From Sphingobacteriaceae bacterium GW460-11-11-14-LB5 (GTDB taxonomy: Bacteria; Bacteroidota; Bacteroidia; Sphingobacteriales; Sphingobacteriaceae): a stretch of 64,000 nucleotides of DNA. Positions 16,899 to 26,301 of this stretch are shown piece after piece. The position numbers and the translations under genes are program-made. Positions within the stretch are counted from its first letter, which is position 1, and the number at the start of each line of letters is the position of its first letter. The notes beneath the pieces were generated by a model, which made no database searches, was not told where the DNA came from, and saw nothing but the letters and a program-made list of their open reading frames with translations. Location: contig CP021237.1 of assembly GCA_002151545.1 (NCBI GenBank), positions 2,976,001 to 3,040,000 of the forward strand. The letters run 5' to 3'.

Positions 16899-17723
16899 CT
16901 AATGAAAAAAATAACTGGTCATATCCCGCTGATGCAAGCCCTTCTTTAATTCGTTCTGAAGTGAAATTGCTACGTGTCTTGAAAAGTCAGCTTTGTAATA
17001 TAAATAGATTGTCCTATTACTAAGGTTCGTAGCCATAGAATAATTGGTTATAATATCATTCGGCTTTTTCTGCGTGGTTTTTTCCAATAGCGTTGCCACA
17101 GCTTTTAAGCGATAACTCCTATTTCCAGAAAGATATTCTATTGCAGTATCTCTTCGCCAGCATGGCTCATAATGGTTATTGTTCACCGTGTAATTGGTTA
17201 GTGCAAAATAGCTTGTCGTCCGCCGTACTATATAACTACCGTGCACTATGACATAGTCTCCACTGGGATCCCCTATAAATAACTGGGCTCTGGTTAGCCG
17301 GAGCAGATTAAATTGAGAAATATAAGTTATAGCTTCCTCCACCCTTTTGCATCTCCTCAATACGTCTGTAACCACTTCTTCACTTCTATCCTGCCTATTC
17401 GGATCTCTTGTAGCCGGAATTTCATCTATCGCGGTATAATCCATAAATAGCCCATATTCATTCATTCCACCTTGTGGATTCAGATACATCATATGATTTA
17501 TGTTTTCTTTCTCAGATAACTCTGTCCACAACATGTAACCGTAATTTTCAGGGCTTGTAGGATAATACCAAAACCTATAGGTCATCGCCGGTGATTCATC
17601 TTCATTGTTTCCCACCCAAACGTGTTTTCCGTCATTTGCCATAAATATTGTACAGGTGTTTCCATCAATTGCACATCCAAAAAATGTGATCAGCAAAAAA
17701 ACGAGATAAAATAGTTGTTTCAT
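16899..17723 (-). CDS. Ntn-hydrolase-like protein (linear amide C-N hydrolase / acyltransferase type)
   Basis: A 274-aa exported protein. After a hydrophobic N-terminus, NTCTIFMAND places a Cys (Cys24) exactly where choloylglycine-hydrolase or isopenicillin-N-acyltransferase-like Ntn hydrolases expose their N-terminal nucleophile. VGNNEDES and GGMNEYGLFMDY, which usually shape the active site, follow, and LTNYTVNN comes later. Cys17 in FFGC could be a weak lipobox, but Cys24 as nucleophile after signal cleavage is favoured. Substrate unknown; possible amide, acyl-homoserine-lactone-like or peptide bonds. Family call fairly good, activity inferred. Confidence 0.75.
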   Translation of the reverse strand: MKQLFYLVFLLITFFGCAIDGNTCTIFMANDGKHVWVGNNEDESPAMTYRFWYYPTSPENYGYMLWTELSEKENINHMMYLNPQGGMNEYGLFMDYTAIDEIPATRDPNRQDRSEEVVTDVLRRCKRVEEAITYISQFNLLRLTRAQLFIGDPSGDYVIVHGSYIVRRTTSYFALTNYTVNNNHYEPCWRRDTAIEYLSGNRSYRLKAVATLLEKTTQKKPNDIITNYSMATNLSNRTIYLYYKADFSRHVAISLQNELKKGLHQRDMTSYFFH

Positions 17724-17802
17724 ATCTTCCTTTCTAGTTATAGCTGCAAATTTACGCTCGGATATATTTTATTCTGTTCGCTTTTATCCATCGGAACATA
17801 AT

Positions 17803-18924
17803 TTACTCCAACTTTAACTGTTTTATATAGCCGGATGGCGAGCAGCCTGCATATTTCTTGAAGGCCATATTAAAGGCTGTTTTAGAATTGAACCCTGAAC
17901 CAAAAGCAATACCATTCATATTCAATTTATCCATCTTGCCCGTGCGAAGAAGTCTTTTGGCTTCCTCAACTCTCCATTGGTTGATGAAGGCATAAAAATT
18001 CTCGCCTTTTAGTGTGTTTACCAAAAATGACGTATCATGGACGCTTGCCCCAATCCGGTCTGCCAGCATAGTAAGGTTAAGCTTATTATCGAGATAAAGC
18101 TTTTCCTCTATCATCAGGTGATCAAGTTTTTGAGCATATGCATTCAGTTGTTCCATACTTAGCCTTGAAACTTTGGGTGCCTGTTGTTTAATCGGGGTTT
18201 CCATTATTTGAGAAACAGCTTCCAGATCCTTTTTTTCAAAAACAAAAACAGTTCCTTGCCTGATGGCGTAATAGCTTAAAAAAAACACCGATGCAGTATA
18301 GATTATCGGCATAGCGGTCAATAACGTAGGTTCGCCGAATATGCCATCATTAATCCAGAAAACCACCAGCACTGCAAGAATAACGAGAAAGTGTCGCAGC
18401 CAATCCAGTGTAATCCCTTTATCTGACGCGATTATCCATTTCAGGTTGATTTTATGCCTGATGAGTAAAAAATAAGAAACTATAATATAGCCTATAAACT
18501 GGAACGGTAAAAGGTCTCTAATGAAAAAAACAAAGTTACCGGCTTCGAAAAGCGTTACGGTCATCAAATCTCTTTTTGCGCTAAGTACAAATGCCTGAAG
18601 AGAGACAAATGCAATGAATGGTATAAAATGTAATATGTCTCGCTTACTAAAAACCTTTACTGGTTCAACAAAAAATAGAATACTTAAAAAAAGAAATGGT
18701 GAAAGCAGAAACTGCAGGCTGTTCATCCATCCGATAAAAACCCTTAAATGATAGATTTCAATACGATTAGAAAGCGAGATACCTAGAAACGCAGTACCCA
18801 TAATAAAGATAAAACAAGCAAGCCACCGATTGGCAGCTTGGTTTTGCCTTAAAGGATGCGAGAAGAGTATAAAACTGAGCAAAAAACATTCGCCGCAGGA
18901 AATGCACATTAAAAAAAAGTTCAT
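17803..18924 (-). CDS. Membrane-anchored AraC-family transcriptional regulator
   Basis: A 373-aa protein with about seven hydrophobic segments in residues 1-225 and a C-terminal AraC-type double helix-turn-helix (about 275-370). The recognisable DNA-binding core runs from TMLADRIGAS through INQWRVEEAKRLL to FNSKTAFNMAFKKYAGCSP. It is presumably an inner-membrane sensor that binds DNA at the membrane. The gene is divergent from the PUL 2 sigma factor, and nearby candidate targets are PUL 1 and PUL 2, but no binding site is visible. Family call firm. Confidence 0.92.
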   Translation of the reverse strand: MNFFLMCISCGECFLLSFILFSHPLRQNQAANRWLACFIFIMGTAFLGISLSNRIEIYHLRVFIGWMNSLQFLLSPFLFLSILFFVEPVKVFSKRDILHFIPFIAFVSLQAFVLSAKRDLMTVTLFEAGNFVFFIRDLLPFQFIGYIIVSYFLLIRHKINLKWIIASDKGITLDWLRHFLVILAVLVVFWINDGIFGEPTLLTAMPIIYTASVFFLSYYAIRQGTVFVFEKKDLEAVSQIMETPIKQQAPKVSRLSMEQLNAYAQKLDHLMIEEKLYLDNKLNLTMLADRIGASVHDTSFLVNTLKGENFYAFINQWRVEEAKRLLRTGKMDKLNMNGIAFGSGFNSKTAFNMAFKKYAGCSPSGYIKQLKLE

Positions 18925-19308
18925 ATTAAATTTCTTAATAGGACGCGAACACTTCCTTAAAAACAGCTATTTCTAACCAAAAGGTAAACAGTGTTATTAT
19001 AAATAATCTTTCTATCTCTAAATTATTGATTTTTTCTATCTCTGGTTACAGCAATGAAAAAATATCTCCTTTAAAAAATTAGCCTGGAAACATCTAATCG
19101 CATTAATCTGATAAGCCGAGAATAGATGGCCCCTCATCCACTATTTCAGGATTTAAGGATAATGAGCATATTCAGACCAATGCAGATTTTTATCTCTTAT
19201 TTAATCTCGCATTAATGACAATGTTCATATAAATATTAGACAAGCATTTTTTTTCACGAACATAAATAAATTCTAAAATTATGCTATTTTGCGCCACAAA
19301 AACCAAAC
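18925..19308. other. Divergent promoter region between araC-type gene and PUL 2 sigma gene
   Basis: 384 AT-rich bases. TATTTTG at 19285-19291 on the plus strand is one base short of the -7 consensus and sits 18 bases before the sigma-factor TTG. No ORF, RNA gene or clear inverted repeat was recognised. Confidence 0.4.
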
Positions 19309-19884
19309 TTGACAACCTATAGGAGTTATACAGACCACGAGCTGCTTGCATTACTGAAGACTAATGATGAGTCTGCTTATAAAGAAATTTACAATAGATT
19401 TTGGTTTGTACTATATGGCCATGCCAAAAGGATGCTTACAGATGACGAAGATGCCGAAGATGTTGTACAGGATGTATTTCTTACCCTTTGGACTAAATCT
19501 GAAATTATTGATCTTAAAACTTCTTTATCCAGCTATCTCTATACAGTAGTTCGGAATAAAATTTTTGATCGTTTTGACCATGCTAAGGTGAAGAGTAAAT
19601 ACATAGCTTCACTTGAAAAGTTTATAGAGAGGGGAAACTACGAAGCAGACTTTCTCATCCGAGAGAAACAACTTCATGAACTTATACAACAGGAGATTAA
19701 TTGCCTTCCCGAAAAAATGCGTGAAATTTTTAAACTCTCTAGACATTCGAACCTATCTTACCAGGAAATTGCTGAACAATTAGGTGTAAGTGAAGGCGTA
19801 GTCCGAAATCAAGTCAGTAGGGCATTAAAGATTCTAAGGTCCAAATTTGGAATAGCAATACTGATTTATTATTACCTTAATTAG
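19309..19884 (+). CDS. ECF (FecI-type) RNA polymerase sigma factor (PUL 2)
   Basis: A 191-aa sigma-70-family ECF factor. Region 2 runs through YKEIYNRFW...DAEDVVQDVFLTLW (about 24-61) and region 4 through LSYQEIAEQLGVSEGVVRNQVSRALKIL (about 148-175). The frame has no ATG before region 2; the first usable start is the TTG at 19309. The protein ends in a hydrophobic tail (IAILIYYYLN), a feature shared by all three sigma factors in the window. The FecR gene follows. It should direct transcription of its own susCD when FecR is relieved. Confidence 0.92.
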   Translation: MTTYRSYTDHELLALLKTNDESAYKEIYNRFWFVLYGHAKRMLTDDEDAEDVVQDVFLTLWTKSEIIDLKTSLSSYLYTVVRNKIFDRFDHAKVKSKYIASLEKFIERGNYEADFLIREKQLHELIQQEINCLPEKMREIFKLSRHSNLSYQEIAEQLGVSEGVVRNQVSRALKILRSKFGIAILIYYYLN

Positions 19885-19992
19885 CTTGAAATCATCTTAT
19901 TACTGATTTTTTAACATTTAATTAACATTTATTGAGATTCAGCGATACACTTCCCCGTCTTTATTTATATCAACCTAAAAGATATAAATCTA

Positions 19993-21093
19993 ATGAGAAG
20001 TGATAAGGCTGAGATATTATTTAATAAATACATAAATGGCAATGCAGATGACCGTGAAAGGGCAATTGTGGAAAGTTGGTATTTACATGAGGGTGCTAAA
20101 TCAACTTCAGTTAGTGCTGATATGGATTATCAAACCCTTCAAAATAAAATATGGAATAAAATTATAGCGCAACGCGATCTGCCAAAACAGAGAAAAATAA
20201 ATTGGTTGCCATATGCAGCAGCGATTTTAGTGATATTCTGCATTGGTATTGCCTATTATTTGCGCAGCAAACCAGCTGAAAAGATTTACGCGGCCAATAT
20301 TGTTCCTGGAAAGGTAGGTGCAACGCTTACGCTTGCCAATGGTGAAAAAATTAAGCTGGTAAGTGCAGCAAAAGGAGAGCTAGCCAACCAAGCAGGCATA
20401 AGCATCGTAAAAACCGCAGAAGGCAAAATAGTATATCAGATTAACGAGACTCAAGGCAATTTAGATCTAGTAAATACGCTTGCTACAGCCAGAGGAGAAA
20501 CATACATGGTTATTTTGCCGGATAAGTCTAAAGTATGGATGAATGCTGCATCGAGTTTAACCTACACCACAAACCTGCTAAAAAATGGCATCAGATCTGT
20601 TAAATTGAATGGTGAGGCTTATTTTGAAGTTGCTAAAGATAAACTGCATCCTTTTGTAGTAGAAACCAAAAATCAACAGGTAAAAGTTCTAGGCACCCAT
20701 TTCAATATCAACGCCTACGATGATGAACATGTCGTTAAAACGACTTTATTAGAAGGCTCTGTAGAAATAAATAAAAGTGTAATCCTCAAGCCCAACCAGC
20801 AGGCTATACTGCTTAATCATGAAATAAAGGTTATTCCGGTAATAGCCGATTCCTTTATTGACTGGCAGCAAGGTGTATTCATTTTCGAAAATGATGATAT
20901 GCATGCTATTATGCGAAAAATTGCGCGTTGGTACGATGTACAAATTGCATATCACATAGCAGAAGACAATAAGCAAACCTTTTCTGGATACATGTCCAGA
21001 TCATCTGATATACAAAAGGTTCTTCAAAACCTCTCCGAAATAAGTAACCTTAAATTCAAGATAAAAGACCGGACGATCACCGTATCGCAATAA
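19993..21093 (+). CDS. FecR-family anti-sigma factor (PUL 2)
   Basis: A 366-aa inner-membrane anti-sigma protein. It has a cytoplasmic N-terminal part, one transmembrane helix (about 73-92, within YAAAILVIFCIGIAYYL), a periplasmic FecR domain (about 160-255, with GEAYFEVAKD and LGTHFNINAYDD) and a C-terminal DUF4974-like domain (about 295-366) that should contact the STN domain of SusC. It lies 108 bases after the sigma gene and 212 bases before susC. Confidence 0.95.
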   Translation: MRSDKAEILFNKYINGNADDRERAIVESWYLHEGAKSTSVSADMDYQTLQNKIWNKIIAQRDLPKQRKINWLPYAAAILVIFCIGIAYYLRSKPAEKIYAANIVPGKVGATLTLANGEKIKLVSAAKGELANQAGISIVKTAEGKIVYQINETQGNLDLVNTLATARGETYMVILPDKSKVWMNAASSLTYTTNLLKNGIRSVKLNGEAYFEVAKDKLHPFVVETKNQQVKVLGTHFNINAYDDEHVVKTTLLEGSVEINKSVILKPNQQAILLNHEIKVIPVIADSFIDWQQGVFIFENDDMHAIMRKIARWYDVQIAYHIAEDNKQTFSGYMSRSSDIQKVLQNLSEISNLKFKIKDRTITVSQ

Positions 21094-21210
21094 CTAATTA
21101 CGATTGAAAACACACAACGCAGATAAGTTAAAATAACTAACCAAACAACTAAAATGAAAGAAAGACTACTCAAACCGAACGACCGAGACTAGGATCCTGG
21201 AGCTAAAAGA

Positions 21211-21235
21211 CCAGAAGTGCGGCAAACACCTCTGG
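21211..21235 (+). promoter_or_regulatory. Hairpin in the fecR-susC gap (PUL 2)
   Basis: CCAGAAGTG and CACCTCTGG form a 9-bp stem with one G-U-type mismatch around a CGGCAAA loop. No U-run follows. A similar GTG...CAC-closed hairpin lies in both other fecR-susC gaps (34787-34813 and 57607-57634). Confidence 0.5.
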
Positions 21236-21305
21236 CATTGTTTAGGTCATCCTGCCAACAAATTCTTGAAAATCAATTACAATCTAACCCAAACTAAACA
21301 AATGT

Positions 21306-24300
21306 ATGAAAATTTGTATTAACACCGCATGCGTGCATAGCTCGCGCATGAGAGAATTCTTGTATGCTATGAAAATTACCACATTCTTAATGTTTATCAC
21401 GATTATGCACGTAAGTGCAAACAGTCTGGCTCAAAAGATTAATCTTTCCAGGCAAAATATGACATTAAAAGAATTTTTTTATCAGATAAAAAAACAAACT
21501 GGTTATAACATTTCTTACGCTAACCAAGTAATTAATGATGAAACAAAAATCGATGCAAACTTTAAAGATGTATCGCTGGAAACCGTTCTAACTCAGGTTT
21601 TGAATAGTCATGGCGTTACTTTTCGCATTAGTGAAAATAATATTACCCTAAAGCCCTTACCTCAGCACTTGATAGTAAATGATAAAGTTAAAGATGATCT
21701 TTTTTTAATCAAAGGGTTTGTTTTCAGCACTTCAGAACCTCCAGTTCCGCTCCAATCGGTTACAGTAACAGTTAAAGGCACCCAGCGCAGAACAGTAACA
21801 GAAGCTGATGGAAGTTTCCAGATTAAGGTTGCCAAAGATGAGGTATTGGTTTTTACGATAACCGGCTATAATACCAGGGAAATTCCTGTACCAGCAAACC
21901 GGAATTCGATTAACGTTTCGCTAACTGAAAATGTTAACGCACTGGAGCAGGTAGTTGTAACAGGTGTAGGTACTCAACAGGTCAAAAATATAGCCAGTTC
22001 GGTTTCGGTAGTAAACATGTCGAATATCAACAATAAACCGATTACCCAATTATCTCAGGCATTGCAGGGAGGTACCACTGGCATTAGCGTAACACAGTCG
22101 TCGGGTTTGCCTGGAGGAGATGCCGCCTCAATTAAGATTAGAGGAATTGCCTCTAGCCTAGGTTCTGCACCATTAATTCTGGTTGATGGTATACCATATG
22201 GAATTGATAAATTAGATCCGAACACCATTGAAAGTGTATCTATCTTAAAAGATGCTGCCGCAGCTGCAATTTATGGAGCAAGGGCCGGTAATGGTGTAAT
22301 TGTAATTACGACCAAAAGAGGCAGGCCGGATATTATTGAGTTAGGCTACAACTCTTTCTTTGGCTTTCAACAGCCTACAATGGGGCACCCAAAATTTGTT
22401 GATGCACCTACTTACATGGAAATAGTTAATACTGCACAAAAAAATATTGGCGCTACACCTCCTTACAAACAGGGCGCAATAGACTCGACCCGTTTTGGAC
22501 TCAACCCAATGTTGTACCCAAACACAAATTGGTATAAAACAGTGGTAAAAGAATGGACACCGATGCAGCAACATTCATTAAATGTATCCGGTGGTAATAG
22601 CACTGCACGTTTTGCCATAACCGCGACATACTTAAATCAGCCAAACATGCTTTCAGTAGGCGGTTTCGATAGGGCTACCATAAGAGGAAACACCAGTGTA
22701 AATCTCTCTAAAAACGTGGTGACATTTTTAGATTTTGTGGCATCAAGAGAAAATATTGAAGAAACTTACGTAAGCGGTTTTGGTATGGGTGCTATAATGA
22801 GCTATATCTACAGTGTGCCTCCAACTATCCTGCCTAAATATCCTGAGCGGGCAGATAGACCAAACTATAGCTTTTACGGGGTCTTTGGTGAAAACTTTAA
22901 TCCTATAGCTCAATTAGAGAAAGGCGGTACGGTTAATACACTAAAAGATGATATTTTGCTTAACCTGCGTCCAAAATGGACCATCATTCCCGGTCTTAGT
23001 CTCAAAGGACAATTTAGCTATCGTATAATGTCGGGTTCGGTAAAAAGTTCAAGGGATCAGTATCTGTTCTTTGATTATTTTACTAATGCAAAAATAGGCC
23101 GTGATTTTGAAACGGTACGCAATGCAGGCTCAGCAGAAAGAAGAAGCTACTATTATATTGGAGGAAACTTAGATTATAATAAAACCTTTGGGAAGCACAA
23201 TATAAACGCGATATTACTTTATTCACAAGAGTATGATAATACCTCGGTTTGGGATGTCAAAACTTTACTTTCTTATCTGGGTAAAGCCTACTATAGCTAC
23301 AATGGCAAGTATTTGTTAGAGCTGGGCTTACGTCGTGATGGATCGTCATTATTTGCCCCAGGCAAAAGGTGGGGATACTTCCCATCGGTAGCCACTGGAT
23401 GGAACATCAGCAGCGAGAATTTCCTGAAAGACCTAAAATTTTTAAGTTCTATGAAATTGAGGGCCTCTTACGGATCTTTAGGAAACAACAATATCAATCC
23501 TTATTCTTATCAAACCACCATAAACAGCAGTGGAAGTGAGGCGGTATTTGGTAATCCGGATATTACCTGGGAGAAAATGAAAATTTTCAATGTGGGTACG
23601 GATATTAGCCTTTTTAGCAATAAATTAGACTTCACTTTCGAGTGGTATAACAAAGCAACCACCGATTTGATTTTAATTCCCCCGCCAACCTTATCATCGG
23701 GACGAGGCACCACTCCAACAAATATTGGCGAACTAAACAACAGAGGGATAGAATTTAAAATTGCTTATAATACAGTAGTTAATAATAATTTAAAGTTTAG
23801 CACCACTGTAGGATATTCTTACAATAAAACAAAAATTATAAAATTAGCTACCAACCTTCCTATTATTCAAGGTAACACTCGCAAAATGGCTGGTGGTCCT
23901 TTTACCGAATTTTGGGGATATAAAACAGGTGGTTTGTTAACCGCCCAGGATATGGCGAACAAGGTACCCATCATGAGTGGACAATTAGAAGGCGATATCA
24001 AATATATCGACATAAATGGCGATGGAGTAATTAACACAAGCGATTGGACAGGCCTTGGGACTGCAGAACCTTTAAGTAATTACTTCGCGAATATTTCGGT
24101 TACCTTTAAAAATTTCGATTTCGAGGTGCAGGTAAATGGCGTGGGTAAAAACCTTAAATTTTACGGTGGCCGATATGCTTACCCGCTTGATGTGGGAGGA
24201 GTTAGTGGCCCACCGCTTGTTGAACAAACTGATTACTGGGCCCCAACAAACTTAAACGCCAAATATCCAAGGTTGCGCCCATCCGCAGGTAACAATGGTC

Positions 24301-24539
24301 AATTTTCTGATTATTGGGCTGTAAATGCGGCATTCACCAGAATTAGATATTTGCAATTGGGTTACACCCTCCCATCAACCATAACCAAAAAATGGGCAAA
24401 GAATCTAAGGGTATATGTAAATGCCCAAAATCCACTTACATTTTCGGATATGAAACTGCTTGATCCTGAAAGTGGCGGTAACCAATCTACCTATTCGATA
24501 ATGAAAGTTTACTCGGTTGGTGTTAATGTAAACCTATAG
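21306..24539 (+). CDS. SusC-family TonB-dependent transporter with STN signalling domain (PUL 2)
   Basis: A 1077-aa outer-membrane transporter-transducer. It has an extended signal peptide with a second Met at residue 22 before the hydrophobic core (ending NSLAQ), an STN domain (about 53-110), a carboxypeptidase-regulatory-like domain (about 135-215), a plug starting VVVTGVGTQQ with SIKIRGIAS and VIVITTKRG, and a beta-barrel to the C-terminus (VGVNVNL). The STN domain marks it as the signal input for the upstream FecR/sigma pair. It lies 25 bases before susD. Confidence 0.97.
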   Translation: MKICINTACVHSSRMREFLYAMKITTFLMFITIMHVSANSLAQKINLSRQNMTLKEFFYQIKKQTGYNISYANQVINDETKIDANFKDVSLETVLTQVLNSHGVTFRISENNITLKPLPQHLIVNDKVKDDLFLIKGFVFSTSEPPVPLQSVTVTVKGTQRRTVTEADGSFQIKVAKDEVLVFTITGYNTREIPVPANRNSINVSLTENVNALEQVVVTGVGTQQVKNIASSVSVVNMSNINNKPITQLSQALQGGTTGISVTQSSGLPGGDAASIKIRGIASSLGSAPLILVDGIPYGIDKLDPNTIESVSILKDAAAAAIYGARAGNGVIVITTKRGRPDIIELGYNSFFGFQQPTMGHPKFVDAPTYMEIVNTAQKNIGATPPYKQGAIDSTRFGLNPMLYPNTNWYKTVVKEWTPMQQHSLNVSGGNSTARFAITATYLNQPNMLSVGGFDRATIRGNTSVNLSKNVVTFLDFVASRENIEETYVSGFGMGAIMSYIYSVPPTILPKYPERADRPNYSFYGVFGENFNPIAQLEKGGTVNTLKDDILLNLRPKWTIIPGLSLKGQFSYRIMSGSVKSSRDQYLFFDYFTNAKIGRDFETVRNAGSAERRSYYYIGGNLDYNKTFGKHNINAILLYSQEYDNTSVWDVKTLLSYLGKAYYSYNGKYLLELGLRRDGSSLFAPGKRWGYFPSVATGWNISSENFLKDLKFLSSMKLRASYGSLGNNNINPYSYQTTINSSGSEAVFGNPDITWEKMKIFNVGTDISLFSNKLDFTFEWYNKATTDLILIPPPTLSSGRGTTPTNIGELNNRGIEFKIAYNTVVNNNLKFSTTVGYSYNKTKIIKLATNLPIIQGNTRKMAGGPFTEFWGYKTGGLLTAQDMANKVPIMSGQLEGDIKYIDINGDGVINTSDWTGLGTAEPLSNYFANISVTFKNFDFEVQVNGVGKNLKFYGGRYAYPLDVGGVSGPPLVEQTDYWAPTNLNAKYPRLRPSAGNNGQFSDYWAVNAAFTRIRYLQLGYTLPSTITKKWAKNLRVYVNAQNPLTFSDMKLLDPESGGNQSTYSIMKVYSVGVNVNL

Positions 24540-24564
24540 GCATAAATCATTAATTTAAAAAAAC

Positions 24565-26190
24565 ATGAAAAATAATATATATATTATCCTGATAGCTTTT
24601 TTTTGCTTAAGCAGCGTAACTGGATGTAAAAAATACCTTGAAAGAGACAATCCTGTAGCAACTACTGATGATAAATTCTGGAAACTGGAAAGTGATCTAA
24701 GGATAAATCTTGATGGGACTTATAGTGGCTTGCCAGTTGGTGCGCTTAACTATAATTGGCATGCAGGTAGTTGGATGCCTTTGGAAGGCTTTTCTGATAA
24801 CATGATTCTAAAAACAGGCTACTTAACTGATGTAACTCTTGCACCATTAGGCTTAACCACAAGTTCAAGTAGTATTTACGACTCCTATTACAGTGTTTCG
24901 TATTCTTACATCAGAAGAACATGCAGGTTTTTAGAAAATTATAGTACTGCCTACGTACAAGATCCTAAAATAAAAGAACGGTATGCAGCAGAGGCAAGAT
25001 CTTTAAGAGCATTTTATCACCTAATTTTATGGCTTTATTATGGCCCTGTACCTATTGTAAACCATTCATTGAGCGCACAAGACGCCAATCAACCAAGGGC
25101 TACGCAAGAAAATATGGTCAAGTTTATTAGCGATGACCTGCTAGCTGCGATACCCAATTTGCCCGATAACTATACCGAAAATGATAACTATAGATTTAGC
25201 AAAGGTACTTGCTATTCTTTATTGTCTATTCTTTATCTAAATGCGAAAGATTATCCTAAAGCTGCACAGTATTCAAAGATGGTAATTGATAATAAAGCCG
25301 CCTTTGGGTATGATTTACATACAGCAACCAGTCCTACGGTAAACAGCTATGCAGATCTATTTTCTTACAACGGCATCACTTCTAAAGAACGAATCATTTT
25401 TAGAAAAGGTGCAAATCCTGAAGCATTCTTAAGGCAAACATCAAGAAGCATGGGTGGCCATGCGGTGACATCGCCTACTGCATCTTTTGTAAATTGTTTC
25501 GAAACTAAACAAGGCAAAACCTTAGAAGAGCTTGGCCCGGATAGTGTTGCAGTTTACACACGTGAGCCTACTTATCATAATAACAGAGATCCTCGCCTGG
25601 GTATAAGCGTTTTAATGCCTAATGAGGTTTTTCTGGGTAAACTATTTAACCCATTTGATCAGTCGGTAGCCAATGTAGATCGGATCGGTCAGGCATATGC
25701 CACCCAAACTGGCTATTTTTCAAAAAAATATGTTGATCCAAGTGATATTAGCAGGCCTTATAGTGGAGGATTAGGCTTTTATATCATCAGGTATGCTGAA
25801 ATTTTGTTAAACTATGCTGAAGCTTTAATAGAAAGTGGTGATTATCAAAACCCTGATGTTTTAACATATATCAACCAGGTTCGTACACGAGCTGGCATGC
25901 CAGAAGCCACCTCTGCCCAATATAATACACAAGAAAAAATCCGCGAATTGTTAAGGCGCGAAAGACGTGTTGAGTTTGGTTTGGAAGGTAAAAGGTTATT
26001 TGATATTCGCCGCTGGAGAATTGGCGAGCAGGTATTGGATGGTCCTGTTTATGGCGCCTTCGATCCAAATATAAATAAACCATACTTATCAGAAACCAGG
26101 GTGTTTTCGGCCAAAAGAGATTATCTATGGCCAATTCCTTTAGCCGAAGTAAACGCCAACACAAACATCGTACAGAATAGCGGATGGTAA
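24565..26190 (+). CDS. SusD/RagB-family nutrient-binding lipoprotein (PUL 2)
   Basis: A 541-aa outer-membrane lipoprotein with a lipobox at SVTGCKKY (Cys at about 21). The helical TPR-like core is visible at AAEARSLRAFYHLILWLYYG and IIRYAEILLNYAEALIE, with the RRERRVEFGLEGKRLFDIRRW block and a C-terminal YLWPIPLAEVNAN. It pairs with the upstream SusC. A strong terminator follows and no enzyme gene is cotranscribed, so PUL 2 consists only of regulators and SusCD. Confidence 0.95.
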   Translation: MKNNIYIILIAFFCLSSVTGCKKYLERDNPVATTDDKFWKLESDLRINLDGTYSGLPVGALNYNWHAGSWMPLEGFSDNMILKTGYLTDVTLAPLGLTTSSSSIYDSYYSVSYSYIRRTCRFLENYSTAYVQDPKIKERYAAEARSLRAFYHLILWLYYGPVPIVNHSLSAQDANQPRATQENMVKFISDDLLAAIPNLPDNYTENDNYRFSKGTCYSLLSILYLNAKDYPKAAQYSKMVIDNKAAFGYDLHTATSPTVNSYADLFSYNGITSKERIIFRKGANPEAFLRQTSRSMGGHAVTSPTASFVNCFETKQGKTLEELGPDSVAVYTREPTYHNNRDPRLGISVLMPNEVFLGKLFNPFDQSVANVDRIGQAYATQTGYFSKKYVDPSDISRPYSGGLGFYIIRYAEILLNYAEALIESGDYQNPDVLTYINQVRTRAGMPEATSAQYNTQEKIRELLRRERRVEFGLEGKRLFDIRRWRIGEQVLDGPVYGAFDPNINKPYLSETRVFSAKRDYLWPIPLAEVNANTNIVQNSGW

Positions 26191-26262
26191 TTGATTGATT
26201 TGAATGCTTAGTACTATTAATAGCCTTCTTTAGATTTAATTGGTACAGAAAATTTCAATGTA

Positions 26263-26301
26263 AAAATGGGGTAATTCATAAAACATGAATTGCCCCATTT
26301 T
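26263..26301 (+). terminator. Terminator hairpin after PUL 2 susD
   Basis: A 17-bp stem, AAAATGGGGTAATTCAT paired with ATGAATTGCCCCATTTT, with a 5-base loop and one wobble pair. The 3' arm ends in TTTT followed by CTTT. It lies 73 bases after the susD stop and closes the only plus-strand PUL. The A-rich 5' arm means it could also act on the minus strand. Confidence 0.85.
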
